Shown one piece after another: positions 33,073-39,719 of a stretch of DNA of 39,835 bases. Every line of letters begins with the position of its first letter. The first letter of the stretch is position 1. The notes beneath the pieces are model-generated. The model had not been told where the DNA came from, searched no databases, and worked only from the letters and a program-made list of their open reading frames with translations. Position numbers and translations under genes: made by a program. Origin of the DNA: a virus; IMG/VR virus record IMGVR_UViG_3300048839_001349, positions 1 to 39,835 of that record; one strand, given 5' to 3'.

Positions 33073-33279
33073 TCATTGCGGTACATCCATTGGCATTGCC
33101 AAATAAAGTGCTACCACAAATACTGCAAGCATGATCCAAAAGGCAACAGATATTGCTGCTGTGATTGTTTTTAAAACCTTACGCCTTGCCTCTGATCTGA
33201 GCGAAGACTCAAGTCTTTCCCCAGGATCAAGAGCTCTTTGGGTTTTTGCCTTGTCGTCAACAAAACTTTCATCACTCAT
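33073..33279 (-). CDS. Small single-pass membrane protein
   Basis: A 68-residue protein with an acidic/charged N-terminal half and one C-terminal membrane helix (ISVAFWIMLAVFVVALYLAM). AGGAG precedes the ATG. It overlaps the upstream gene by eight bases and is the last gene of the early operon. Function is unknown. Confidence 0.68.
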   Translation of the reverse strand: MSDESFVDDKAKTQRALDPGERLESSLRSEARRKVLKTITAAISVAFWIMLAVFVVALYLAMPMDVPQ

Positions 33280-33529
33280 GAGTGTTAACTCCTGCGCTTA
33301 GTGCTGTTTCGCAATCAGCACAGCCTGAGCATGAACTTAAATCACAATGCGTGCGCCCAGTGCGCCGCCTAATCTCAGCTAGCTCATCTTCAAATTTACT
33401 CTTCACCACGGAATATGGGGTTTCTAATACGCCAACAACAGGCACCCCATCTCGCCATATCGCTAGGTCAAACATAGCTTGCATCTTGCCTAGTATGAAA
33501 TTATACCGAGCCTCATACATGGTTGGCAC
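33272..33529 (-). CDS. Small protein with Cys cluster
   Basis: An 85-residue soluble protein. The N-terminal two thirds are helical and aromatic (YEARYNFILGKMQAMFDLAI); near the C-terminus a compact cluster HCDLSSCSGCADCE (one His, four Cys) could bind zinc. It starts with GTG preceded by GGAG ten bases upstream; an ATG three codons in is the alternative. The gene overlaps both neighbours, which marks a tightly packed operon. No family recognised. Confidence 0.62.
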   Translation of the reverse strand: MPTMYEARYNFILGKMQAMFDLAIWRDGVPVVGVLETPYSVVKSKFEDELAEIRRRTGRTHCDLSSCSGCADCETALSAGVNTHE

Positions 33530-33944
33530 TATATTGTATCTCCAAGTTTATAGCTTGTTTGAAAGCATCAGTAACAAAATCAACTTCTGCCACGTTAACA
33601 GCCTTAAGCCACTCACCTTTGTAGTTAGTAACATCAACCATGTACTGCTTTTTTTTCATGTAACCACGGCGAGATTGATTAAAATTAGTTACGCGCACAT
33701 GGCCTGAGGGAGAGTATAAGGAAAAGCCAATGCTGTTGTTTCGATGATCTCTGTAAATGGTGTGTAAAACCCAATCATAAATTTGTTTTTTTAAAAGCTC
33801 ACCCTTGTGCTTGCAGGTAGAAAGATCAGGGTTTAGGAGGCAAAGCTCCTCCCAAAATAAGTCAGGAGGCACAGGCTTACAGTCGAGTTCAATATCTTGA
33901 TAGACTGGACCAAACTCGCACGCTATGTCATACAGTGTGACCAA
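33513..33944 (-). CDS. Hypothetical protein, 143 aa
   Basis: A soluble protein with a Trp/Cys-containing N-terminal part (VPPDLFWEELCLLNPDLSTC) and a centre RDHRNNSIGFSLYSPSGHVR followed by KKKQYMVDVTNYKGEWLKAV. I prefer TTG 33942-33944 because GAGAGG lies six bases before it; the TTG two codons upstream touches that site. It overlaps both neighbouring genes. Function is unknown; no catalytic motif visible. Confidence 0.62.
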   Translation of the reverse strand: MVTLYDIACEFGPVYQDIELDCKPVPPDLFWEELCLLNPDLSTCKHKGELLKKQIYDWVLHTIYRDHRNNSIGFSLYSPSGHVRVTNFNQSRRGYMKKKQYMVDVTNYKGEWLKAVNVAEVDFVTDAFKQAINLEIQYSANHV

Positions 33945-34326
33945 CCTCAACCTCTCTTACTCTCTTATATAGGTTATCTAAATCCTTCTTAAGCTCAGGG
34001 ATTTGTTCGGCATATTTTACGGCAATCTCAAGGCGAGCTTCAAGTCTAGCTCTTTCTCTTAGTTCACTTAAGATTAAACTCATTGCTTGATCCATGCGCT
34101 CAACCCGCTCCCTAACATTGTTCATGTTGCCTGAAAGCTTTGTCAGCTCTATTCGCACGTTGCCATGATCATCGTTAAAGCGAGCAATCCTTCTATCAAA
34201 ACTCGTAAACGCCTCTTTCACATCATTAAGCTTTGAATTAAAAATCCACCCCAGCACAGAGACAAGTAGCAAGATCAGTGTTGAAATCACAGAATAAGCT
34301 GTGCTAATTATTATTTTCTGGTCCAC
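33928..34326 (-). CDS. Membrane-anchored coiled-coil protein
   Basis: A 132-residue protein with an N-terminal membrane helix (VISTLILLLVSVLGWIFN) followed by a long coiled coil (RIELTKLSGNMNNVRERVER and AEQIPELKKDLDNLYKRVRE). I choose GTG 34324-34326 over TTG 34332 for better spacing from the AAAGAG site. The shape suits a membrane-tethered protein with a cytoplasmic rod, as in some superinfection-exclusion or host-takeover proteins; there is no direct evidence for this. Confidence 0.62.
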   Translation of the reverse strand: MDQKIIISTAYSVISTLILLLVSVLGWIFNSKLNDVKEAFTSFDRRIARFNDDHGNVRIELTKLSGNMNNVRERVERMDQAMSLILSELRERARLEARLEIAVKYAEQIPELKKDLDNLYKRVREVEVGHTV

Positions 34327-34570
34327 TATCAATGCTCTTTGTGGTTAGGGTGATGATTTCTTTAATGATTTGTTGGTCAAACTTCTCCTTAATCTCAGCC
34401 TTGTTGTGCGGAGACATCTCTTGAATGAGAGCATTTCTTTGCGCAATCGCCATCACCACTAAGCACTGCAAAGTCTCAACGCTTGAATGAATACCAACGA
34501 GTGTATTAAAGATTGTATTTTCAATTTCAGATAGAGGCTCTTGCACTACGCACCCCTCTTTCAAATCCAT
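34304..34570 (-). CDS. Small helical protein of the XRE operon
   Basis: An 88-residue helical protein (PLSEIENTIFNTLVGIHSSV, then KFDQQIIKEIITLTTKSID). It overlaps the end of the XRE regulator gene by 44 bases and the next gene by 23, so the three are probably translated together. No recognisable family. Confidence 0.6.
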   Translation of the reverse strand: MDLKEGCVVQEPLSEIENTIFNTLVGIHSSVETLQCLVVMAIAQRNALIQEMSPHNKAEIKEKFDQQIIKEIITLTTKSIDSGPENNN

Positions 34571-34820
34571 CTCTTATCTTATTGGTCGCATCTTTTTGTA
34601 TGAGCTTAAAGGCCTTGGATGTATCAGAGGCCTGCATTTCAAGCACTACACTTAACACACCAAAGAGTTCTACAGGAAGAGATGATCTTCCAATTTCAAT
34701 GGAGCTGACAAAAATAGACGACTTACCAATGGCTAGTGCAAGCTCTGCTTGAGTAAGATTGCGCTTTAATCGGTAGGATCTTACAAGCTTTCCAAGTTGT
34801 TTTTTTAAACTATCGTCCAT
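34527..34820 (-). CDS. XRE-family helix-turn-helix regulator
   Basis: A 97-residue DNA-binding protein with the XRE/Cro-CI fold: KLVRSYRLKRNLTQAELALA then IGKSSIFVSSIEIGRSSLPV, the positioning and recognition helices at about residues 20-45. The C-terminal half is helical (ASDTSKAFKLIQKDATNKI) and may dimerise. The phage lacks an integrase, so this is more likely an early/late timing regulator than a lysogeny repressor. The AT-rich palindrome at 5603-5624 is a possible target. Confidence 0.85.
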   Translation of the reverse strand: MDDSLKKQLGKLVRSYRLKRNLTQAELALAIGKSSIFVSSIEIGRSSLPVELFGVLSVVLEMQASDTSKAFKLIQKDATNKIRDGFERGVRSARASI

Positions 34821-34834
34821 GTTCTCTTACTTTG

Positions 34835-35101
34835 TTAGTAGGGGCTTTTTGTTAGTCGGGGAATCTTAATAAGTGTTGAGCTATCTTGCTCCTTAGCCAC
34901 TCTGCGAATCTGATTAATGGCAACAAGGGCGTAGCCATGTGCTGCTGTAAGGTCTTCTCCTGAGGCATTCATCTTCATCATGCTCTCAAACGAAGGCTCA
35001 CTCACTACCCTTACTTTTCCACCAACAACATCTTCAATAGTTAAAACTATCTTCGCCACGCGCTTATGTCCTTTCTTAAATTGGAATATCTTCTGATTCA
35101 T
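34835..35101 (-). CDS. Conserved small protein next to RecT
   Basis: An 88-residue protein: RVAKIVLTIEDVVGGKVRVV, then EPSFESMMKMNASGEDLTAA and HGYALVAINQIRRVAKEQ. I recall this V-E-D-GGKVRV ... GEELTAAHGYA pattern as a conserved small phage protein of unknown role. It overlaps recT by 26 bases, which suggests a link to recombination, by context only. Confidence 0.72.
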   Translation of the reverse strand: MNQKIFQFKKGHKRVAKIVLTIEDVVGGKVRVVSEPSFESMMKMNASGEDLTAAHGYALVAINQIRRVAKEQDSSTLIKIPRLTKSPY

Positions 35102-35921
35102 TCATTGGTGGAGGGAGGTCTACCGCAGAAGCCTCTTCCGCAAAGACTTCCTTACCCTCGACCTTAGAAATAAGAGCCTTTACGCGAGATGTCTTTTTTG
35201 TAGGCGCACTACTCTCACTTACATTTTTCATCTCAGCATTCACCTCTTCCTGGGGAGGGCTAAACTCATACATATCATCGTCTGCTGAGATTGTGTTTTC
35301 AAGATCAGTGCTCATGGGAAGTCTTTTTGATAACCTTCTGATGGCTGATTTCTTCATCATCTCTGTGGCAAAAGGCCCATCCCAGGGACCATTTGATGCC
35401 CTTGAAACAGCCTTTATTTTTCCAATCTGATCCATCGTTAAAACTTCAATGTAGATGCCCTCATCTTTAGTCTTAGCCATGGCATAGACTCCGATGATTG
35501 CCCCTCGATCTGAAAACATTTGAGGCCGATGCTCAATGTGCTCTCCACGCTCATCAATCCAGTAATTAAAAACATCATGCTCACAAACAACCTGAGACGT
35601 GAGACTCAATAAATCACCACTGTTTCTCACCTTCTTAAGAATCCCTGCCACCATGGGCATGTACTGCACTTGCCCTTTAAATGGCACAAGAGCTGCCTCT
35701 TTCCCATCAGGTAATAATGAATCCTGCGCAGCCTTCATGCACGCAGCAAAAAGACTTGTTCGATCACACTCTAAAAGCTTAGGGTTGGTTTGAATCGCAG
35801 TCTGCACCACGCGTAAAAACTTCTCTGACGAAACATGCTTAGCAAGAGCCATCTTAAACTGTGGCTCCATTTGCTTTAAACTGTTGCGGACTTCATCAAC
35901 GCGACTCACTGACTTTGACAT
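35076..35921 (-). CDS. recT: RecT single-strand annealing protein
   Basis: A 281-residue recombinase that coats and anneals single-stranded DNA. Family signatures: AACMKAAQDSLLPDGKEAAL, PFKGQVQYMPMVAGILKKVR, DVFNYWIDERGEHIEHRPQ and WDGPFATEMMKKSAIRRLSK. The C-terminal tail is acidic and disordered. AAGAGG precedes the ATG. Its nuclease partner (YqaJ type) is in the same strand module at 37035, but the VRR-NUC gene and two others sit between them. Confidence 0.95.
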   Translation of the reverse strand: MSKSVSRVDEVRNSLKQMEPQFKMALAKHVSSEKFLRVVQTAIQTNPKLLECDRTSLFAACMKAAQDSLLPDGKEAALVPFKGQVQYMPMVAGILKKVRNSGDLLSLTSQVVCEHDVFNYWIDERGEHIEHRPQMFSDRGAIIGVYAMAKTKDEGIYIEVLTMDQIGKIKAVSRASNGPWDGPFATEMMKKSAIRRLSKRLPMSTDLENTISADDDMYEFSPPQEEVNAEMKNVSESSAPTKKTSRVKALISKVEGKEVFAEEASAVDLPPPMNESEDIPI

Positions 35922-35980
35922 TTCTAACCTCTTACTATATTAATCTAGTAAGTAAACCTAGACCAAAACCCACGCTCTGT

Positions 35981-36217
35981 CTAGTAGTCCATATAAGTTT
36001 TTTTAGATTCAAGAGATCGCTTCCGATCAGAGATGTGCTCACGCATGGGAAATTTCCCCTTGTTCTTTACCCAAACTAACACACTCCCACAGTCAGGACA
36101 GTCTATTGTGTTGCGGCGAACACTCTTAACAACACCGTACGCAGACGATACTCCTGATGCGCATGCACTGCTGGTACATCTTGACTCAATCCTAACCTCA
36201 CTTACCAAGCTTCGCAT
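35981..36217 (-). CDS. Small zinc-ribbon-like protein
   Basis: A 78-residue basic protein with one CPDCGSVLVWV half-ribbon at about residues 40-50, Cys residues further upstream (RCTSSACASG) that could complete a metal site, and a basic C-terminus. AAGGAA lies upstream of the ATG. It diverges from the VRR-NUC gene with only 36 bases between starts, so any promoters must overlap the coding ends. No family recognised. Confidence 0.65.
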   Translation of the reverse strand: MRSLVSEVRIESRCTSSACASGVSSAYGVVKSVRRNTIDCPDCGSVLVWVKNKGKFPMREHISDRKRSLESKKTYMDY

Positions 36218-36253
36218 CTTGTCTTCCTTTCCTTTTCCAAGTAAAAACTATAT

Positions 36254-36745
36254 ATGAGTTACAAAGACAGTATCAAGTCAGCCATCCACAGATACCTTGA
36301 AAAACAAGATAAGCTCTCCGCAGGGCCCACTAGAAAAAACGCCAAGCCAGAAAAAGAGACAGAGAAACAAGTATTAGCATGGTGCAAATCTCAAGGATGG
36401 TCCGTGTCAATTGTTGAGTCCAAAGCTGTCTTCTCTCCTCGTGCCGGACGCTTCGTTCATGGTCAAGCCAAAGCTGGATTTGCTGACATTGTTGGTTTAA
36501 CAGATCAAGGTGTTTTTGTTGCCATCGAATTAAAGGCCAAGGGTCGCAGATCCACTCTTCGTGAGGCTCAACGCAGATATCTTGTGGACGTGATTGGGAA
36601 GCATGGCTTTGCGGTATGCGTGGACTCTCAGGAAAACTTGAGTAAAACTTACCTTCGCTGGATTGAGCATCCAGATAAACAGCTCTATCTTCTTTCATGC
36701 CTACCCCTTAAACCCACGCCCAATGAAAAGCCCCTCTTTGACTAG
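36254..36745 (+). CDS. VRR-NUC domain nuclease
   Basis: A 163-residue nuclease of the VRR-NUC (PD-(D/E)XK) type. Catalytic pattern: helix with Glu (KPEKETEKQVLAWCK, about 31-45), Asp78 in GFADIVGL, Glu92-x-Lys94 in IELKAKG and Gln106 in LREAQRRYL. Phage members are probably Holliday-junction or branched-DNA resolvases. It is on the plus strand within a minus-strand module; its TAG (36743-36745) overlaps the stop of the converging gene at 36742. No Shine-Dalgarno sequence is visible before the ATG, only AAAAACTATAT. Confidence 0.9.
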   Translation: MSYKDSIKSAIHRYLEKQDKLSAGPTRKNAKPEKETEKQVLAWCKSQGWSVSIVESKAVFSPRAGRFVHGQAKAGFADIVGLTDQGVFVAIELKAKGRRSTLREAQRRYLVDVIGKHGFAVCVDSQENLSKTYLRWIEHPDKQLYLLSCLPLKPTPNEKPLFD

Positions 36746-37005
36746 TTTCTTTTAACCAAAAATGCGCCAATCACCTGAGCCTCTCCGCTCACATTGCCAA
36801 GCATATAGTGCCCTGGCCTAAGATCAAATTGAGAAACTATATGCTCTTGACCAACGTAAGCTAGTGCCTTGTGCCACGGAAGCCCAGCAAACTGATCCAC
36901 GTCAATTCGCTCCTGCTTAAACTCTAAATAAGGGCCAGCAGGTAAAGGGAAATTAATAAACCCACCCATTGTTGGGTCTGCGTTTTTTAAATACACCGTG
37001 CGCAC
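36742..37005 (-). CDS. Hypothetical protein, 87 aa
   Basis: A soluble protein directly after the YqaJ nuclease gene. Features: YLKNADPTMGGFINFPLPAG, HKALAYVGQEHIVSQFDLRP and YMLGNVSGEAQVIGAFLVKR. I choose GTG 37003-37005 because AAGGGG lies at good distance; an upstream GTG at 37032 would add nine residues. Function is unknown. The stop overlaps that of the VRR-NUC gene. Confidence 0.62.
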   Translation of the reverse strand: MRTVYLKNADPTMGGFINFPLPAGPYLEFKQERIDVDQFAGLPWHKALAYVGQEHIVSQFDLRPGHYMLGNVSGEAQVIGAFLVKRN

Positions 37006-37034
37006 TTCCCCACCCCTTAGCCAGCAGAGCACTT

Positions 37035-37934
37035 CTATTTTTTAAAGTTAATCCTGAAATCTCGGTAGCCTTTGCGGACATAAGAAATCTCTTTCTCACC
37101 AATCATTCCTGATGAAATACTATAGCGCTCACCTAAGACTTTTGCGCAGTCACCCATCATCGTCAAGAGCTTTGCCTTTTGCGCCGCCTTCACCGCCTCA
37201 AGCTCCTTGATCTTCTCACTCACTTGACGATAGCGCTCAGCAACAATGTCAATTTCCCCTGTGGCAGGCATCACTTTGTTGGGGTTTGACTGGGAATAAA
37301 GCTGGCTAATAAAAGCAGCATCCTTTTCAAAGTCCGGCTCAGGAGCAATGCCCTCATCAATTGACTTCCAAAACAAACTAGACTGCTTAATAATGGATTC
37401 CTGAATCTCCTCATCCCTATCTCTTTCTATGATGTAAGCCTTATTCCCTCCCACCAGGGCGCCTAGATAAGCCTTATTAAAACCTGTTACTAGCATCTGC
37501 ATTTGGATTTGCAATTCAATTTGTGTTGGCGCCTCTAAGGTGTCTTCCTCGTTTAAGATCCACCCTTGCTTAAAAACTAAACCATCAACATTTTTAATCT
37601 CAAGAATTGCTGCAACATCAGTGATCTCATAGTCAAAGCTTGCGCCAATGCGAAGCTCCGAGTCCCTAACATACTCAGACTTCTTTCTTATTTCCCAACC
37701 CAGATCCTCAGCAATACCATGAGCAATGCTCTCTTCTAACCGATTGCCCCACTTCATTCTCTCATTTTCTTCAAACTCCACCGTCACATCATTATGCTTT
37801 CTGTGCCATAACTCAAACTTTGTCAGATAAGGTGATAAACCAAACAGCGCTGAGACCTCAGTAGAAGTGATGTCCTTTCTTCTTAACTCAAGCCAATGAT
37901 CTTTACTCTCAGGAATGATAATTTCTTTTGCCAT
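37035..37934 (-). CDS. YqaJ/lambda-exonuclease-type nuclease
   Basis: A 299-residue recombination exonuclease. The YqaJ pattern is clear: LRRKDITSTEVSALFGLSPY at about 17-36, GNRLEESIAHGIAE at about 63-76, Asp101 in GASFDYEI, Glu112-x-Lys114 in LEIKNVDG, and IELQIQMQMLVTG at about 139-151. It should degrade one strand from double-strand ends to feed RecT. A C-terminal coiled-coil-like extension (RYRQVSEKIKELEAVKAAQK) may form oligomers. Start overlaps the previous stop as TAATG. Confidence 0.94.
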   Translation of the reverse strand: MAKEIIIPESKDHWLELRRKDITSTEVSALFGLSPYLTKFELWHRKHNDVTVEFEENERMKWGNRLEESIAHGIAEDLGWEIRKKSEYVRDSELRIGASFDYEITDVAAILEIKNVDGLVFKQGWILNEEDTLEAPTQIELQIQMQMLVTGFNKAYLGALVGGNKAYIIERDRDEEIQESIIKQSSLFWKSIDEGIAPEPDFEKDAAFISQLYSQSNPNKVMPATGEIDIVAERYRQVSEKIKELEAVKAAQKAKLLTMMGDCAKVLGERYSISSGMIGEKEISYVRKGYRDFRINFKK

Positions 37935-38185
37935 TACTTACCTTTCTCTCTTACATCTAATATTTCATTAAGCTTTTTAAAAGCCGTCTTATAGTCGCCC
38001 ACAATTTCGATGATCTCCCCTGTCTGCCAATTAAAGCACTCATACCCCTGTAAGCGCTTCCTGTTGTCAGCACAAGGATGATTGTTAGTTGAGCCACTCA
38101 CTCTGAAAAATGTGCGCAGTATCGTGTAGCCTCGATGCTCAATAGATTTCTTAGTCTCCCAATCTGATCGCTTTCGTTCTTTCAC
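37934..38185 (-). CDS. Hypothetical protein, 83 aa
   Basis: A soluble basic protein (IEHRGYTILRTFFRVSGSTN, then LQGYECFNWQTGEIIEIV). It begins with GTG overlapping the previous stop (GTGA) and preceded by TGGAG, and ends in TAATG overlapping the YqaJ start. Tight coupling suggests it belongs to the recombination operon. No family recognised. Confidence 0.65.
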   Translation of the reverse strand: MKERKRSDWETKKSIEHRGYTILRTFFRVSGSTNNHPCADNRKRLQGYECFNWQTGEIIEIVGDYKTAFKKLNEILDVREKGK

Positions 38186-38409
38186 TTAAGCTCCATCCAA
38201 TACTGATAGTCTTTGTAGAGAGGAAAAGGAAGGGTATTGTTACCATCTACATCAACAACACTGTCTGTGTTTACGGTGCGCTTACCTCGGTAAATAGTTC
38301 TTGTCTTTTCCCCGCGAGAATTAACCTTAACTAACTTAAGTAAAATCAAAACCTCGTGTGGAGGAGGACTTGCCTTTGTGCATTTCCAGGTCAATGTTTT
38401 AACATCCAT
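38182..38409 (-). CDS. Small DUF551-like protein (paralogue of the 414 gene)
   Basis: A 75-residue protein with LTWKCTKASPPPHEVLILLK near the N-terminus, then TIYRGKRTVNTDSVVDVD and LPFPLYKDYQYWMELK. The order W-K-C, PPP, YxG, N/D-rich segment and LPxxxYxDYxxWM matches the gene at 414-629, suggesting distant paralogues, and resembles the DUF551 pattern of small phage proteins. It overlaps the upstream gene by 19 bases and the downstream one by four. Function is unknown. Confidence 0.7.
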   Translation of the reverse strand: MDVKTLTWKCTKASPPPHEVLILLKLVKVNSRGEKTRTIYRGKRTVNTDSVVDVDGNNTLPFPLYKDYQYWMELK

Positions 38410-38600
38410 TTATCAATCTCTACTTTATAGAATCTGTGAAGCCTTCCTATGCGCCGAGAGGGAATTTGTTTTTTGTCCAAAAGGCGATAAACTGTTTCTT
38501 TGCTGATTCCTAAATACTCGGAGAGCTCTTTTACCGAAAGCCATGTTTTAGTACTTAGGTTTTGATTTGGTTTTTGTGGTGCTTTTTTCTTTGTGCCCAT
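38391..38600 (-). CDS. Excisionase-type helix-turn-helix protein
   Basis: A 69-residue DNA-binding protein. After a basic tail (GTKKKAPQKPNQNLSTK), WLSVKELSEYLGISKETVYR then LLDKKQIPSRRIGRLHRFYK with closing helix EIDKWM match the HTH_17/excisionase-type winged fold. Without an integrase in the genome a role in excision is unlikely; transcription control or origin binding are alternatives. GGAG lies upstream of the ATG. Confidence 0.88.
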   Translation of the reverse strand: MGTKKKAPQKPNQNLSTKTWLSVKELSEYLGISKETVYRLLDKKQIPSRRIGRLHRFYKVEIDKWMLKH

Positions 38601-38606
38601 AGTTAT

Positions 38607-38831
38607 TTACTCCACAATCCTTACTCCTGCAATTTTCACACTTGGCTCTTGAATGGTTTCTTGTGCTTGCATTATTGCTGGTGGCGGACATTGAAACAAT
38701 AACATGTGTCGGAGATCACGGTAGGTCTTTTGAGTTACTCGTATTTCAATTAATGGTTCAGCGTCTCCGCTCGTCTCTTCCAAGAGATCCTGTAGCCTCC
38801 TGACTGCCTCTAGTATCAACAATGCTTTCAT
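38607..38831 (-). CDS. Hypothetical protein, 74 aa
   Basis: A small acidic protein: a helical N-terminus (ALLILEAVRRLQDLLEETSG), then a strand-like part (IEIRVTQKTYRDLRHMLLF) and a flexible tail (QETIQEPSVKIAGVRIVE). AAGG lies before the ATG. It stops six bases before the HTH gene. No family recognised. Confidence 0.62.
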   Translation of the reverse strand: MKALLILEAVRRLQDLLEETSGDAEPLIEIRVTQKTYRDLRHMLLFQCPPPAIMQAQETIQEPSVKIAGVRIVE

Positions 38832-38848
38832 TTAAAAACTACCTTCTC

Positions 38849-39220
38849 TTAAACCAATTCAATCGGAGGCATGGGGAAATCCCTGCCATCGTTAAGGCGC
38901 CAAAGATGTAAGCAAGTTTGCATTAAGTTTACATAACTTGTGCGCGGCGGATGGTACTGGACAACGACCTCATCAAAATCAAAAATCAAATCTTTGATAA
39001 AACACATCTCATCCCATGATGGCGTGTAGATGCCTGACACTGAAACGTGTTGCCACTTTGAATCAGTAGGTGCCACCATCACGGCAAGGGTTTTATTTTT
39101 TCCTTTACCACGCTCTTTAAGGTGAGATGGAATCATAAACCAACCAAAGTTATCACCTGGGAAATGCTCTAGGCCACTTGGATGAGGTTTTCTGTAGATT
39201 TCAATTTGTCTTAAGTTCAA
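38849..39220 (-). CDS. DUF7694-like phage protein
   Basis: A 123-residue protein. WQHVSVSGIYTPSWDEMCFI, KDLIFDFDEVVVQYHPPRTS and CLHLWRLNDGRDFPMPPIEL form the core that I associate with a conserved phage family (probably DUF7694) of unknown function. I choose TTG 39218-39220, nine bases after AAAAGGAG; the TTG at 39229 abuts that site and would be too close. It follows the Gly-X array in the operon. Confidence 0.78.
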   Translation of the reverse strand: MNLRQIEIYRKPHPSGLEHFPGDNFGWFMIPSHLKERGKGKNKTLAVMVAPTDSKWQHVSVSGIYTPSWDEMCFIKDLIFDFDEVVVQYHPPRTSYVNLMQTCLHLWRLNDGRDFPMPPIELV

Positions 39221-39247
39221 CGAAATCAACTCCTTTTCTGTCTAACA

Positions 39248-39343
39248 TTACCAGCCACAGCCATTGCCATTGCCATCGCCATCGCCATCGCCATAGCCAT
39301 AGCCATCGCCACTACTCGTTTGCGCGTCTTCGAACAAAATCAT
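39248..39343 (-). CDS. Gly-X repeat protein, copy 3 (short)
   Basis: A 31-residue version of the repeat protein: MILFEDAQTSSG, then a short run of Gly with Asp, Tyr, Asn and one Cys, ending GW. The start follows the previous copy's TAA by five bases, with no separate ribosome site, so it depends on reinitiation. It has about half of the repeat units of the other copies. Confidence 0.55.
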   Translation of the reverse strand: MILFEDAQTSSGDGYGYGDGDGDGNGNGCGW

Positions 39344-39690
39344 TTAAATTACCAGCCAACGCCATTGCCATTGCCATTGCCATTGCCATTGTCATAGCCA
39401 TCGCCATCGCCATAGCCATTGCCATCGCCAACGCCATAGCCATCGCCATCGCCATAGCCATTGCCATTGCCATTGCCATTGCCATCGCCATCGCCACTAC
39501 TCGTTTGCGCGTCTTCGAACAAAATCATTTAAATTACCAGCCAACGCCATTGCCATTGCCATTGCCATTGTCATAGCCATAGCCATAGCCATCGCCAACG
39601 CCATAGCCATCGCCATCGCCATCGCCAACGCCATAGCCATCGCCAACGCCATAGCCATCGCCATAGCCATAGCCATAGCCATCGCCACTA
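39250..39690. repeat. Hexanucleotide-repeat array with three ~185-191 bp units
   Basis: Three copies of a constant block beginning CACTACTCGTTTGCGCGTCT at 39310, 39495 and 39686 are separated by tracts of GCCATN and GCCAAC hexamers. Unit spacing is 185 and 191 bases. On the minus strand each unit encodes one complete Gly-X protein. Because hexamers contain no stops, other frames are open as well, including one with an ATG every six bases. The structure is typical of slippage and unequal recombination. Confidence 0.9.
39349..39528 (-). CDS. Gly-X repeat protein, copy 2
   Basis: A 59-residue protein: constant MILFEDAQTSSG, then about 22 Gly-X units with X being Asp, Asn, Tyr or Val, one GGC-to-GAC change near the end, and a terminal VGW. 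Its first 92 coding-strand-equivalent bases (39425-39516) are identical to bases 1-92 of the window. It starts five bases after the TAA of copy 1. Confidence 0.6.
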   Translation of the reverse strand: MILFEDAQTSSGDGDGNGNGNGNGYGDGDGYGVGDGNGYGDGDGYDNGNGNGNGNGVGW

Positions 39691-39719
39691 CTCGTTTGCG
39701 CGTCTTCGAACAAAATCAT
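39534..39719 (-). CDS. Gly-X repeat protein, copy 1
   Basis: A 61-residue protein with the same MILFEDAQTSSG head and VGW end as its neighbours. Its repeats use more Tyr and Val and fewer Asn in the first half. Its ATG overlaps the stop of the DUF6948-like gene (ATGA). Function unknown. Repeats of Gly with Asp/Asn/Tyr suggest a flexible or phase-separating chain, but nothing demonstrates this. Confidence 0.62.
   Translation of the reverse strand: MILFEDAQTSSGDGYGYGYGDGYGVGDGYGVGDGDGDGYGVGDGYGYGYDNGNGNGNGVGW

Noticed and set aside
33282-33707. Plus-strand open frame of 141 codons
   Set aside because: It is antisense to two overlapping minus-strand genes that fit the operon, and its composition is shadow-like.
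38391-38600. Evidence for lysogeny from an excisionase-type protein and an XRE regulator
   Set aside because: There is no integrase, attachment-site pair or partition system in this complete genome. These fold types also serve as ordinary regulators.
39178-39576. Long plus-strand open frame with Ala-Ile and His-rich repeats, and minus-strand Met-Ala repeats
   Set aside because: Hexamer repeats have no stops in most frames. The only frame with a constant head, coupled start and proper end is the Gly-X frame.
39250-39690. Possible CRISPR array because of regularly spaced constant blocks
   Set aside because: The constant block is coding, spacers are simple hexamer repeats and there are no cas genes.
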